Below, piece by piece: positions 35,774 through 44,290 of a DNA stretch of 64,000 bases. Under the pieces are notes generated by a model. That model searched no databases and was not told where the DNA came from. It saw only the letters and a list, made by a program, of their open reading frames with translations. This DNA is from Alphaproteobacteria bacterium (GTDB lineage Bacteria; Pseudomonadota; Alphaproteobacteria; CACIAM-22H2), in NCBI GenBank assembly GCA_017308135.1, contig JAFKFM010000008.1:1-64000 (forward strand), given 5' to 3'. Each line of letters opens with the position of its first letter. Within the stretch, counting starts at the first letter, position 1. Made by a program: the position numbers and the translations under genes.

Positions 35774-35797
35774 ATTGGATACAATCATGTGTCCAAT
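35774..35797. promoter_or_regulatory. 24-bp inverted repeat, probable GntR operator
   Basis: Arms ATTGGATACA (35774-35783) and TGTGTCCAAT (35788-35797) pair at 9 of 10 positions around a 4-base centre. It is in the gap between the divergent binding-protein and GntR genes, upstream of both, and resembles the TGGATACA-type half-sites of FCD-type GntR regulators. Confidence 0.55.
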
Positions 35798-35898
35798 TCT
35801 CGCGATAAATCGCGATTGGCGCCGAATGTGCAATGCGCCGCGGTAGAGGTGCTGGGTGTGGCGCCGTCCGGAAACGCGAACGACGGAAAACGAACGTA

Positions 35899-36705
35899 AT
35901 GCCGAATTCGAAGGCGATTGCCGCCCGCCCGGCGGGCACGCGGCGGAAAAAAGCGACGCCGTCGTCGAAGGCGGGGCCGCGCGGCCGGCGCGCGGGCGCC
36001 ACGGCGGAGATCGTTTTCGAGCGCGTCGTCGAGGCGATCCAGTCCCATCGCCTGGCGCCCGGCACGCGCTTGGTCGAGGAGAAACTGGGCGCATATTTCG
36101 GCGTCAGCCGCACGATCGTGCGCCAGGGGCTGGCGAAGCTCGCCCAGGCCGGGCTGGTCGATTTGTCGCCGAACCAAGGTGCGCGGATCGCCTGGCCCGA
36201 CGCCAAGCGCACGGCCGACGTGTTCGACGCGCGCCGCCTCATCGAAATCGAACTGGTCGCGCGCGTCGCCTCCAACGCGACGGCGGCCGATATCGCCAAG
36301 CTGCGCGGCCATTTGCGCACCGAGGATGCGGCGCGCAAGCGCGGCGACCGCATCGGCTTGGTGCGCTTGACCGGCGAGTTCCATCTGAAGCTCGCCGAGA
36401 TGGCCGGGAACGCCATTTTGGCGCGCACGCTGGCCGAGTACGAGACGGTCACGTGCCTCGCCATTCTCGCGCATGACCGGACCGGCGAGTCCGCGTGCCC
36501 GCCCGACGAGCACGCGTCAATCGTCGATGCGATCGAAGCGCGCGATCCGCGCGCCGCGGCGGCGCTGATGCGCCGCCATCTCGACCATGTTCTCGCGGGG
36601 CTCGATCTCGACGCCGCCCCGCGCGATAGCGATCCGTTGGGGGCGGCCTTGTCGCCGCGTCCGGCGGTACCTCACCGCAGACGTCAAGGAAGGAGTCCGT
36701 TATGA
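35899..36705 (+). CDS. GntR-family regulator, FadR subfamily (FCD domain)
   Basis: 268 residues. A basic, low-complexity N-terminus (1-40) is followed by a winged helix at about 42-105 (VVEAIQSHRLAPGTRLVEEK, FGVSRTIVRQGLAKLAQAGLV) and an FCD domain at about 108-235 (RLTGEFHLKLAEMAGN; DEHASIVDAIEARDP). The start at 35899 is the first ATG compatible with the family. It overlaps the TRAP binding protein by 4 bases, an uncommon regulator-transporter coupling, so it probably controls that TRAP operon and perhaps the divergent ABC operon. Confidence 0.88.
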   Translation: MPNSKAIAARPAGTRRKKATPSSKAGPRGRRAGATAEIVFERVVEAIQSHRLAPGTRLVEEKLGAYFGVSRTIVRQGLAKLAQAGLVDLSPNQGARIAWPDAKRTADVFDARRLIEIELVARVASNATAADIAKLRGHLRTEDAARKRGDRIGLVRLTGEFHLKLAEMAGNAILARTLAEYETVTCLAILAHDRTGESACPPDEHASIVDAIEARDPRAAAALMRRHLDHVLAGLDLDAAPRDSDPLGAALSPRPAVPHRRRQGRSPL

Positions 36706-37754
36706 AACTCGCGTTAGCCGCCGGCCTTTTGGCCGCGTGTCTGGCGGCCGTTCCGGCCGTTCAGGCGCAGCAAAACCCCAACGCCATGCGCATCGCCGGG
36801 AATTTCTCGTCGAACACCAAGCATGTCGACAACATCGAGAAGCCGTTCTTCCTGAATTTGCCGGCGTCGCTCGGCGTTCCGATGACGATCAACTACAACC
36901 CGATGGACGTGGTGAACGTCCAGGCGGCGGACGCGCTGCGCCTGCTGCGTTCGGGCACGTTCGACGTGATGTCGGTGCAGATCGGCATGGCCTCGCGCGA
37001 CGACCCCTTCTTCGAAGGCATCGATCTGATCGGCGTGTCGACCGACATGAAGCAGCTGCGCGCGGCGGTCGACGCCTATCGCGAGGCTTTCGATCAGCGT
37101 CTCCAGACCAAGTTCAACGCCAAGGTCATGACGCTGTGGCCGTTCGGCCCGCAGGTCTTCTATTGCAGCAAGGAGATCAAGACGGTCGACGACGTGAAGG
37201 GCCTGAAGGTCCGTAGCTTCACGCCGTCGATGGCCGCGCTCGTCCAGAATCTCGGCGCCACGCCCGTGACGCTGCAATTCTCGGAAGTCTATCCGGCGCT
37301 GCAACGCGGCGTCGCCGATTGCGGCGTGACCTCGCCGACTTCGGGCAACTCGGGCAAGTGGCCGGAAGTCACGTCGTACTTCCTGCCGCTCTCGGTCTCG
37401 GGCTCGGTCCAGGGCCACTTCATGAATCTCGACCATTGGAAGCGCTATTCGCCCGCGATGCAGGCGAAGGTGCTGGCCGAGTTCAAGAAGATGGAGGATC
37501 AGATGTGGGATCTGGCCGAACGCGCGAACGGCGACGCGATCAACTGCAACGTCGGCAAGGATCCCTGCGTCGAAGGCACCAAATACAACATGAAGCTCGT
37601 CGAGGTTTCGGCCGCCGACGAGAAGAAGATCAACGCGGCGGTCACGGCCGTCGTTCTGCCGATCTGGAAGGAGACCTGCAACAAGGTCGACCCGTCCTGC
37701 ACGGCGACGTGGAACGCGACCGTGGGCCGCGTCCGCGGCTTCAAGATCGACTGA
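36702..37754 (+). CDS. TRAP transporter substrate-binding protein (DctP family)
   Basis: 350-residue periplasmic protein with a Sec-type signal (LALAAGLLAACLAAVPAVQA, cleavage after residue 22). TRAP hallmarks: GLKVRSFTPSMAALVQNLGATPVTL, the segment containing the ligand-binding Arg (R near residue 174), and SEVYPALQRGVADC. Cysteines near the C-terminus may form a disulfide. A GGAAGGAG site precedes the start inside the GntR gene. It works with the two membrane subunits that follow. Confidence 0.92.
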   Translation: MKLALAAGLLAACLAAVPAVQAQQNPNAMRIAGNFSSNTKHVDNIEKPFFLNLPASLGVPMTINYNPMDVVNVQAADALRLLRSGTFDVMSVQIGMASRDDPFFEGIDLIGVSTDMKQLRAAVDAYREAFDQRLQTKFNAKVMTLWPFGPQVFYCSKEIKTVDDVKGLKVRSFTPSMAALVQNLGATPVTLQFSEVYPALQRGVADCGVTSPTSGNSGKWPEVTSYFLPLSVSGSVQGHFMNLDHWKRYSPAMQAKVLAEFKKMEDQMWDLAERANGDAINCNVGKDPCVEGTKYNMKLVEVSAADEKKINAAVTAVVLPIWKETCNKVDPSCTATWNATVGRVRGFKID

Positions 37755-37770
37755 ACACGCGTTAAGGAAA

Positions 37771-37795
37771 GGGGCGGTCCGTTCCGGGCCGCCCC
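37771..37795 (+). terminator. Stem-loop after the TRAP binding-protein gene
   Basis: A 10-bp GC stem (37771-37780 with 37786-37795, one G-U pair) and a 5-base loop sit in the 60-base gap before the DctQ gene. No U-run follows, suggesting attenuation or mRNA protection rather than full termination. Confidence 0.6.
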
Positions 37796-37814
37796 GTTCC
37801 CATCGAGGACGATC

Positions 37815-38396
37815 ATGGAAAATCCCGTCGGCAAGATCGCCATACCCGTCGCGCGCTTCGTCGCGATCCTTTGCGGCTACGGCGTGCTGATTCTCTCCTT
37901 CGCGATTACGGTCGAAATCGTGGGGCGGAAATTCTTCGGCTTCTCCTTGCAGGGGATCGACGATATCGGCGGCTACGCGCTCGCCATCGTCGCCGCCATC
38001 GGCGCGTCCTACACGATGGCCATGCGCGGGCACACGCGCATCGACGTGTTTTTGATCCGTATGCCGGCGCTCTGGCAGGCCGTTCTCAACGCCGTCGCGA
38101 TGGTGACGCTCGCCGGTTTCGCGATCTTCGCGTTTTATCGCGGCCAAGACGTGCTGTCCGAAAGCATCGAATTCCGGTCCGTCGCGACCAATCCGCTGCA
38201 AACGCCGTTGTGGATTCCGCAATCGACATGGCTGTTCGGCGTGGGCTTGTTCGCGGTCTTCGCGTCGGCCTATGCCGCGCATTCGCTCTATTTGCTGTTT
38301 GCGGATCGCCGCCGTCTCAATCGTCTCTACGGTCCCGCGACCGCCAAGGACGAAGTCGACGCCGAACTCGAAGCGCGCAAGGAGGAAGGCCGATGA
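37815..38396 (+). CDS. TRAP transporter small permease (DctQ)
   Basis: 193 residues with four predicted membrane helices, the standard DctQ size. Landmarks are EIVGRKFFGFSLQGIDDIGGYAL and MRGHTRIDVF, the usual first-loop sequence of the family. A charged tail (residues 165-193) is cytoplasmic. It overlaps the large permease by 4 bases. Confidence 0.9.
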   Translation: MENPVGKIAIPVARFVAILCGYGVLILSFAITVEIVGRKFFGFSLQGIDDIGGYALAIVAAIGASYTMAMRGHTRIDVFLIRMPALWQAVLNAVAMVTLAGFAIFAFYRGQDVLSESIEFRSVATNPLQTPLWIPQSTWLFGVGLFAVFASAYAAHSLYLLFADRRRLNRLYGPATAKDEVDAELEARKEEGR

Positions 38397-39697
38397 TCGA
38401 TCCCTCGACCGCATTGATCGGTTTCGTGTTGCTGATCGGCCTGATGGCGATCGGCCTGCACATCGCCTTCGTCATGTTCGCGATCAGCATGATCGGCGCC
38501 GTGATGTTCCTCGGCACGCCGGCGGTGATGAATTTCGGCAATCAGTTTTGGGGCGCCACCAACAATTTCGTGCTCGTCGCGATCCCGCTTTTCGTGCTGT
38601 TGGGCGAAATTCTGGTGCGCGGCGGTTTCACCGACCGGATGTACAAGGCGTTGTCCGATTGGCTGAACCCGCTGCCCGGCGGCTTGTTGCACACGAATAT
38701 CGGCGCCTCTGCGATGTTCGCGGCCGTGTCCGGTTCGTCCGTCGCGACGGCGGCGACGATCGGGACCGTCGCGTTGCCGGCGTTCCGCAATCGCGGCTAC
38801 GACGAACGCTTGGTGCTCGGCACCGTCGCGGCGGGCGCCACGCTGGGCATTCTGATTCCGCCCAGCATCAACATGATCATCTACGGCGCGATGACCAATA
38901 CGTCCGTCGGCCGGTTATACGCCGCCGGTGTGTTGCCGGGGCTGGTGCTCACGGGGCTGTTCATGTTGGTCGTGATCGTGCTGTGCAAATGGCGCCCGGC
39001 CTTCGCGGGGCCGGTCGAAGCGCGCGATCCGTTGCTGGTCCGGCTTGGACGCCTCGTCGATTTGTTGCCGCCGGCGGCGATCTTCGTCGCGGTGATGGGC
39101 ACGATCTATGCGGGCTGGGCGACGCCCACGGAATCGGCGGCGATCGGCGTCGTCGTGGCGCTGGCGCTGGCGGCTTGCTACGGCAAGCTCAGCTTCCGCA
39201 TGCTGCACGAAAGCTTCGTGTCGACCGTGTCGATCACGGCGATGATCATGCTGATCGCGGCGGCGGCGTTCTATTTGAACTTCGTGCTCGGCTTGATGGG
39301 CGTGCCGCAGGCCTTGGCGAATTACGTCAAGTCGATCGGCGCGTCGCCCGGGCAGATGATCGCGATCCTGACCGTGTTCTATCTCATCCTCGGGTGCTTC
39401 CTCGACGCGCTGGCGATGGTGATCGGCACGATCCCGATCGTGTTCCCGCTGGTCGTGGCGATCGGCATCGATCCGGTATGGTTCGGCATCTTCCTGGTGG
39501 TGATGGCCGAACTTGCCCTTATCACGCCGCCGGTCGGCATGAATCTCTACGTCGTGCAGGGCATTCGCGGCACGGGCACGATCACCGAAGTCATCGTCGG
39601 GACGCTGCCGTTTCTGTTCATGATGCTGCTGCTGATCTGGCTGTTGTGGATTTGGCCCGATATGGCGTTGCTGCTGCCGCGACTGTCGTTCGGGTGA
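38393..39697 (+). CDS. TRAP transporter large permease (DctM)
   Basis: 434 residues, about twelve membrane helices. Typical DctM blocks: FVLLIGLMAIGLHIAFVMF, GGLLHTNIGASAMFAAVSGS, GTLGILIPPSIN-like (GATLGILIPPSINMIIYG), and near the end ELALITPPVGMNLYVVQGI. It forms the Na+-driven transport channel with DctQ. It ends 4 bases before the PuuE-like gene, so the latter is probably co-transcribed. Confidence 0.93.
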   Translation: MIDPSTALIGFVLLIGLMAIGLHIAFVMFAISMIGAVMFLGTPAVMNFGNQFWGATNNFVLVAIPLFVLLGEILVRGGFTDRMYKALSDWLNPLPGGLLHTNIGASAMFAAVSGSSVATAATIGTVALPAFRNRGYDERLVLGTVAAGATLGILIPPSINMIIYGAMTNTSVGRLYAAGVLPGLVLTGLFMLVVIVLCKWRPAFAGPVEARDPLLVRLGRLVDLLPPAAIFVAVMGTIYAGWATPTESAAIGVVVALALAACYGKLSFRMLHESFVSTVSITAMIMLIAAAAFYLNFVLGLMGVPQALANYVKSIGASPGQMIAILTVFYLILGCFLDALAMVIGTIPIVFPLVVAIGIDPVWFGIFLVVMAELALITPPVGMNLYVVQGIRGTGTITEVIVGTLPFLFMMLLLIWLLWIWPDMALLLPRLSFG

Positions 39698-39701
39698 AGC
39701 G

Positions 39702-40577
39702 ATGAAGCGGTTGGCGCATCCGGGCCGGTTCGACGACACGCCGCTGCCGCATCGCCCCGTCGGCACTTGGCCGGGCGGGGCGAAACTCGCGGTCTACGTG
39801 GCGCTCAATCTCGAAAGCTATGCGTTCGGCGAGGGCTTGAGCGAGGATATCGTGCCGGGCTCCGGTCAGCCCGACGTTTTGAATTGGTCGTGGCGCGAAT
39901 ACGGCAATCGCGTGGGCGCGTGGCGGCTGCTCGACCTGTTCAAGGAATGCGGATTGCCGCCATCGCTGCTGGTCAATTCCGCGATATACGATCGCCATGC
40001 GCCGCTCGTCGCCGCCTATCGCGACGCGGGTGCGGCGATCGTCGCGCATGGCCGCACCAACAGCGAAAGCCAGGCGGGTCTCGACGAAGCTGGTGAGTGC
40101 GCGCTGATCGCCGAGGCGCGTGACGCCATCGCCGAGCGAGAAGGCAAAGCGCCACAAGGCTGGCTCGGCCCTTGGATCGCGGAGACTGCGCATACGCCCG
40201 ATTTGTTGCGCGAAGCGGGATTCGGCTATTCGCTCGACTGGTGCATGGACGATCAACCGGTCGCGTTGGCGACGCGCGCGGGCGACTTGCTGACCGTGCC
40301 GTATCCGCAGGAGTTGAACGATTCGAACGCCATCGTCGCGCGCCGACATTCGGCGAGCGAGTTCGCGGATATGATCGTGGCGCAGTTCGACGAGATGCGT
40401 GCGCAAGCCGCGTCGGGGCCCTGTCTTGTGATGGGCGTCGCGTTGCACGCCTATGTCGCCGGTCAGCCCTTCAGGCTGCGCGCGCTACGCGATGCGCTAC
40501 GCCATATCGGAACGGCCCATGCGGATGTGTGGCGCACGACGACGGATGCGATCGCGCAAGCCTGGTCGAACGGCTAA
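39702..40577 (+). CDS. Polysaccharide-deacetylase-fold protein (PuuE-like)
   Basis: 291 residues of the NodB/CE4 fold, allantoinase-like branch: WPGGAKLAVYVALNLESY at the N-terminus and VAHGRTNSES near residue 115, where classic PuuE has HG-Y/W-RW. It differs from the paralogue at 18151 (HGWRWE), so the substrate probably differs. It directly follows the TRAP genes, which would bring in the substrate. No signal peptide, so cytoplasmic. Confidence 0.82.
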   Translation: MKRLAHPGRFDDTPLPHRPVGTWPGGAKLAVYVALNLESYAFGEGLSEDIVPGSGQPDVLNWSWREYGNRVGAWRLLDLFKECGLPPSLLVNSAIYDRHAPLVAAYRDAGAAIVAHGRTNSESQAGLDEAGECALIAEARDAIAEREGKAPQGWLGPWIAETAHTPDLLREAGFGYSLDWCMDDQPVALATRAGDLLTVPYPQELNDSNAIVARRHSASEFADMIVAQFDEMRAQAASGPCLVMGVALHAYVAGQPFRLRALRDALRHIGTAHADVWRTTTDAIAQAWSNG

Positions 40578-40583
40578 GCGCGA

Positions 40584-41105
40584 CTACAGTTCGGCGAGGG
40601 CCGCTTCGGCGGGTTTGCCCATCGGCGCGAACTCCGCGGCGCCGATGACCGCGGCCAATCGCCCGTCTTCGTCCGCCAACGGACACAGCGCCTGCTCGAC
40701 GTTGCGCATCCAGTTCGGCGGCCGGAACAAAGTTTCGCCTTTGTAGTATTGCGGCGCGCCGTCGGCGGCGATGCGCTGCAGAAGACCAAATAACGCGCGG
40801 CGCGTGCAGCCGGGTATTTCCGACTCGTTCATGCGCAGGCCGGTGAAGTCCGCGCCCGTCGCCTCGACCAGATAGGTTCCGTGAACGCGCACGATGAACT
40901 CCCGCGATTGCGCGTGGAAATCCAGCAGAAACAGATTTTTCCAACTACGCGCGGGAAGGTCGAGCGGCGTAAAGCGCTCGCGCAACGGCGCTTGGCCATT
41001 CTTGGCCAGAATCGACCAATGCGTTGCGAGTGCGCGCACGGGTTCGCTGGCGATCTTCGGCCAGGCGAAACGGCGATTCGTCGAATCAAAAGTAACGTCA
41101 GTCAT
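40584..41105 (-). CDS. PAS-domain protein (PAS_5 type)
   Basis: 173 residues. A single PAS-like domain spans most of the protein: ALATHWSILAKNGQAPLRERF, LPARSWKNLFLLDF, FIVRVHGTYLVEATGADFTG. This short stand-alone PAS type is common in alphaproteobacteria and has no output domain. The start at 41105 (MTDVTFD) is preferred over an ATG eight codons upstream. It lies convergent to the PuuE-like gene and divergent from the TAXI protein, with no evident partner. Confidence 0.78.
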   Translation of the reverse strand: MTDVTFDSTNRRFAWPKIASEPVRALATHWSILAKNGQAPLRERFTPLDLPARSWKNLFLLDFHAQSREFIVRVHGTYLVEATGADFTGLRMNESEIPGCTRRALFGLLQRIAADGAPQYYKGETLFRPPNWMRNVEQALCPLADEDGRLAAVIGAAEFAPMGKPAEAALAEL

Positions 41106-41149
41106 GCGACGCTCAATTGGCGCGCGCACCGGCCACCGTCAAGGAAGAC

Positions 41150-41165
41150 CGGTGTCGCGACACCG
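41150..41165. promoter_or_regulatory. 16-bp perfect palindrome between divergent genes
   Basis: CGGTGTCGCGACACCG is fully self-complementary and sits in the 155-base gap between the PAS and TAXI genes, 45 bases from the PAS start. It could be an operator for an unseen regulator; GC-rich DNA makes chance palindromes commoner, so confidence is modest. Confidence 0.4.
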
Positions 41166-41260
41166 CATCCAGTCGCAAGAATACATACGGCGAGGGCGCC
41201 AGTTCAGGGTCCGCGAAGGAGCGGAGTTGGGAAGGTCGAAACATTCGTCGGAACTAGCTA

Positions 41261-42256
41261 ATGCCGGACGAAATGTTTCGCGATATGATCGCCGCTATGC
41301 TTTTCCATCGTTTCAAGCGTTGCGTGTTGATCATGGCAGCCTGCGCGGCGCTGGTGACGCAGGGCCCGGCGCGCGCGCAGGGCAGCGGCGAATTGTCGCT
41401 GTATGGCGGCGCTGCGGGCGGCGCATTTTTGCCTTACGCGCAAGGCTTGGCGTCATTTCTAAGTCGCGATCGAGCGTTGCGCGTGCGCGCCGTCGAATCG
41501 GGCGGATCGATCGCCAATCTGACGGCCGTGCAACGCGAAGCGAACGCGATCGGCCTCGCCTTTCTGCCGACGGTGCAGGAGGCCGCGACGGCGACGGGTT
41601 TCGCGCAAGGGCGCAACTACGCCAATATCCGTGCGTTGTTGCCCGCGTTCCGCAGCACCTACCAGATCGCGGTTCGCGGCGATTCCGATATCGGCCGCAT
41701 CCTCGATCTCGATCGCAAACGCGTCGGCGTCGGACCGGCGGGCGGGACCGACGAATTGCTGTTCGCGGTCGCCGCGAAGGATCTTTATCTCAAGCCCGTG
41801 TTCGTCAACGGGACGATCGCGAATCTCGGCGCGGCATTGCTCGATGGCGGGATCGACGCGTTGTGGGTGGGCGCGCGCAGCCCCATTCCCGCCATCGCCG
41901 ACGTGACCGAAAACGGCGGGGCGCGTGTGATCGGGCTGTCCGCTTGGGACATCGCGGGATTGACCACGCGCTATCCCTATCTCACGCCCGCGATCGTGCC
42001 GGCGAATACCTATCGCGGTCAGGCGCGGCCGTTCGCCACAGTGGCGTCTTGGAATCTGCTGGTCGTGAACAAGGACCTGCCGGAGGAAACGGCGCTGGCG
42101 ATCGTCAAAGCGATTTTAGATACGCCCGATCCCGCCACGGAAATCCATCCCTTCGCGAGCGAAACGCGTGTCGAGTTTTTGAACGAAAACCGCGTCGTCG
42201 ATTATCATCCGGGATTGCTGCGTTATCTGCGCGAGCGCCCGGCCAAGCCGCGCTGA
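41261..42256 (+). CDS. TAXI-family TRAP substrate-binding protein (orphan)
   Basis: 331 residues. A Sec-type signal peptide is present (hydrophobic core about 21-33, cleavage near PARAQG at 41); later in-frame ATGs at 41285 and 41297 are possible true starts. TAXI hallmarks: LSLYGGAAGGAFLPYAQGLA, VRAVESGGSIANL, RVGVGPAGGTDELLFAVA, and GGIDALWVGARSP. TAXI proteins feed fused DctQM permeases; none is adjacent, so it must use a distant partner or act as a sensor. Confidence 0.85.
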   Translation: MPDEMFRDMIAAMLFHRFKRCVLIMAACAALVTQGPARAQGSGELSLYGGAAGGAFLPYAQGLASFLSRDRALRVRAVESGGSIANLTAVQREANAIGLAFLPTVQEAATATGFAQGRNYANIRALLPAFRSTYQIAVRGDSDIGRILDLDRKRVGVGPAGGTDELLFAVAAKDLYLKPVFVNGTIANLGAALLDGGIDALWVGARSPIPAIADVTENGGARVIGLSAWDIAGLTTRYPYLTPAIVPANTYRGQARPFATVASWNLLVVNKDLPEETALAIVKAILDTPDPATEIHPFASETRVEFLNENRVVDYHPGLLRYLRERPAKPR

Positions 42257-42402
42257 ATCGTTTCGATCAAGCCTGCGATTTTTTCGGCCGACGCGCTTAC
42301 CCGTTGCGGCGTGATTCGGCATGGCCGGGCTTCGATTCCGCAATGTCGTCGGCCCCGAAGCCTTACCGCCGGATGAGGGGGGATCCGTTGCGGCTTGCTA
42401 AT

Positions 42403-42450
42403 TAACTTTATGATTATGTCGTAATATCTAGAAAAATAACGACAAAGTTA
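42403..42450. promoter_or_regulatory. Interrupted inverted repeat in the IclR-SMP-30 promoter region
   Basis: The right arm ACGACAAAGTTA (42439-42450) is complementary to TAACTTT at 42403-42409 and to GTCGT at 42418-42422, the left arm being interrupted by eight bases. Base composition is far more AT-rich than the surroundings, consistent with a protein-binding upstream region. Confidence 0.4.
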
Positions 42451-42492
42451 TGATTTCTCCGCGCTCGTGCTCGACTTTCTGCGATTGTCGCA

Positions 42493-42520
42493 TTGACATG
42501 AAATTCATATCCGTCATATG
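42493..42520 (+). promoter_or_regulatory. Predicted promoter with overlapping IclR-type palindrome
   Basis: TTGACA (42493-42498) is a perfect -35 box; a poor -10 (CATATG, 42515-42520) follows at 16 bases. ATGAAATTCAT (42498-42508) is a perfect 5+1+5 palindrome overlapping the -35 end, a placement suited to control by the IclR domain encoded just downstream. Confidence 0.45.
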
Positions 42521-42558
42521 GAACTCCTGCGGCGGGCACACGCCGTAATGGGAGTGAA

Positions 42559-44283
42559 ATGTCCGGTCGTACGCTCAGCGTGGTCGAGAATGGTGACGGC
42601 GAAGCCGCGCGGGAAATCCCGGGTGCGCAGGCGTTGCGCCGGGGGCTGTCGCTGCTCGACATCGTCGCCGAAAGCGACAAGCCGCTGCGCTTCGTCGAGA
42701 TCGCCGAGCAATCGGGTCTGTCCAAACCGACCGCGCATCGCATGTTGGCGACGCTGGTCGAAGCGGGGCTGCTGCGCGTCGACGAGCGCGACCAGACCTA
42801 TCGGCTCGGCTTCCGCCTTTTCCGCATGGCCCATCGCGTGTGGAACGAATTCGATCTGCGCGGGGCCGCGTCGCCCGAACTCGCGCGGCTCGCGGATTTG
42901 ACCGGAGAGGCCGTGCGCCTCGCCGTGCTCGACGACACGTCCGTCCTTTATATCGACCAGCGCGACAGCGCCCAGGCCGTGCGCTTGGGGCTGGGCGTGG
43001 GCGCGCGCGTTGCCGCCCATGCCAGCGGGGCGGGGAAGGCGATCGTCGCCCATCTCGATCCCCAGCATCGCCAGACGATGGTCAGCCGCCTGTCGCTGGA
43101 ACGCTTCACGCCGAACACGATCGTCGATCCGATCGAATTCGCGCGCGAGCTCGAACTCACCAAGGGGCGCGGCTACGCCGTTTCGTTCGGCGAGCAGCAT
43201 GCCGATATCAGTTCGGTCGCCGCCCCCATTTTCGATCACCGCGCGATCGCCATCGGCGCGATCGCGATCGTCGGGCCGTCCTATCGCATGGGCGTGGACC
43301 GGCTTCACGCCCTGGGCCGCGACGCGATCGAAGCCGCGCGCCGCGTCTCGGGCAATGTCGGCCAGCTCGCCATGTCGATCTCCATCAATCCCCGCCCGCT
43401 GGGTCCCGCGCGCGACGATTTGCGCTGCGCCGTGCCGTCGAGCTGCTTCCTGGGCGAAGGCCCGGTGTGGTCCGCCGCCGACAAGCGCTTGCTGTTCGTC
43501 GATATCTTGGCGCCCTCGGTGATCCTCGCGGATCCCGAAAGCGGTCAGTTCGTATCGAAGCCGATGCCCGAATTGATCGGTGCGGCCGTGCCGCGCGCGC
43601 GCGGCGGGTTCCTCGCTGCGACGCAGAACGGCTTCAAGACCTTCGACTGGTCGTCGGACACGCTGACGCCGATCGCGCATCCCGAAGCGGGCAAACCCGG
43701 CAACCGTTTCAACGACGGCAAATGCGACCGGCGCGGGCGGTTTTGGGCCGGCACGCTGGCGATCACCACCGCGCCGGGCGAGGGCGCGCTGTATCGTCTC
43801 GACGCCGACGGCAAAGTCGCGACGATGGGGAAGGGCATCCACATCTCGAACGGTTTGGGCTGGAGCCCGGACGACAGGCGGTTTTACTTCACCGATTCCG
43901 GCGCGCGCCGCATCTATGTCTATGATTTCGATCTCGATGGCGGCGAAATCGCCAATCGGCGCGTCTTCGTGCAATTGCCGGAGAATGCGGGCATTCCCGA
44001 CGGGCTGACGGTCGACGCGGAAGGCTTCGTGTGGAGTGCCCATTGGGACGGCTGGTGCGTCACGCGCTACGACCCCGACGGCAAGGTCGACCGCGTCGTC
44101 ACGCTGCCGGTCCCGCGCCCGACGAGCTGCTGCTTCGGCGGGCCCGATCTTTCGACGCTTTACATTACGACGGCGCGTATCCGCATGTCGCAACGCCAGC
44201 TCGCGGAGGCGCCGCTGTCGGGCGGCGTGTTCGCGTTGCGCGCCGGCGTGCGCGGCCAAGCCGATACGCCGTTCGCAGGGTGA
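42559..44283 (+). CDS. IclR transcriptional regulator fused to an SMP-30/gluconolactonase domain
   Basis: 574 residues in two parts. Residues 25-275 are an IclR protein: winged helix 30-82 ([19 protein letters not shown]) and effector domain about 90-272 ([14 protein letters not shown]). Residues 290-565 are an SMP-30/LRE beta-propeller with the metal ligands of active lactonases: E300 (LGEGPVW), N431 (HISNGLGW), D481 (IPDGLTVD), and N385 in [10 protein letters not shown]. The linker is about 15 residues with no start codon or ribosome site at the junction. The first gene of a sugar-acid operon, it may both sense and hydrolyse a sugar lactone. It ends 7 bases before the ATPase gene. Confidence 0.9.
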   Translation: MSGRTLSVVENGDGEAAREIPGAQALRRGLSLLDIVAESDKPLRFVEIAEQSGLSKPTAHRMLATLVEAGLLRVDERDQTYRLGFRLFRMAHRVWNEFDLRGAASPELARLADLTGEAVRLAVLDDTSVLYIDQRDSAQAVRLGLGVGARVAAHASGAGKAIVAHLDPQHRQTMVSRLSLERFTPNTIVDPIEFARELELTKGRGYAVSFGEQHADISSVAAPIFDHRAIAIGAIAIVGPSYRMGVDRLHALGRDAIEAARRVSGNVGQLAMSISINPRPLGPARDDLRCAVPSSCFLGEGPVWSAADKRLLFVDILAPSVILADPESGQFVSKPMPELIGAAVPRARGGFLAATQNGFKTFDWSSDTLTPIAHPEAGKPGNRFNDGKCDRRGRFWAGTLAITTAPGEGALYRLDADGKVATMGKGIHISNGLGWSPDDRRFYFTDSGARRIYVYDFDLDGGEIANRRVFVQLPENAGIPDGLTVDAEGFVWSAHWDGWCVTRYDPDGKVDRVVTLPVPRPTSCCFGGPDLSTLYITTARIRMSQRQLAEAPLSGGVFALRAGVRGQADTPFAG

Positions 44284-44290
44284 TCCATAC

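Larger units (their letters stand above)
42257..42558. other. 302-base gap: AT-rich regulatory region, no gene seen
   Basis: The first part (42257-42400) is ordinary GC-rich sequence with at most a weak stem followed by T6 (42264-42290). From 42401 it becomes strikingly AT-rich. TAACTTT (42403-42409) and GTCGT (42418-42422) are mirrored by ACGAC-AAAGTTA (42439-42450), and the string TTATGATT occurs twice. No protein-coding frame of family character was found. Confidence 0.6.

Noticed and set aside
35817..35831. Third sigma-54-like match (TGGCGCCGAATGTGC) before the GntR gene
   Set aside because: Spacing is right, but both boxes deviate from consensus and the strand would drive a regulator, so chance is more likely.
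34587..36464. 625-codon frame overlapping the second PotD-like gene
   Set aside because: Out-of-frame shadow with Arg/Asp/Gly bias; the real gene has a leader, ribosome site and paralogue.
42264..42290. Possible rho-independent terminator after the TAXI gene
   Set aside because: The stem is only AATCG/CGATT with a long loop, too weak despite the following T run.
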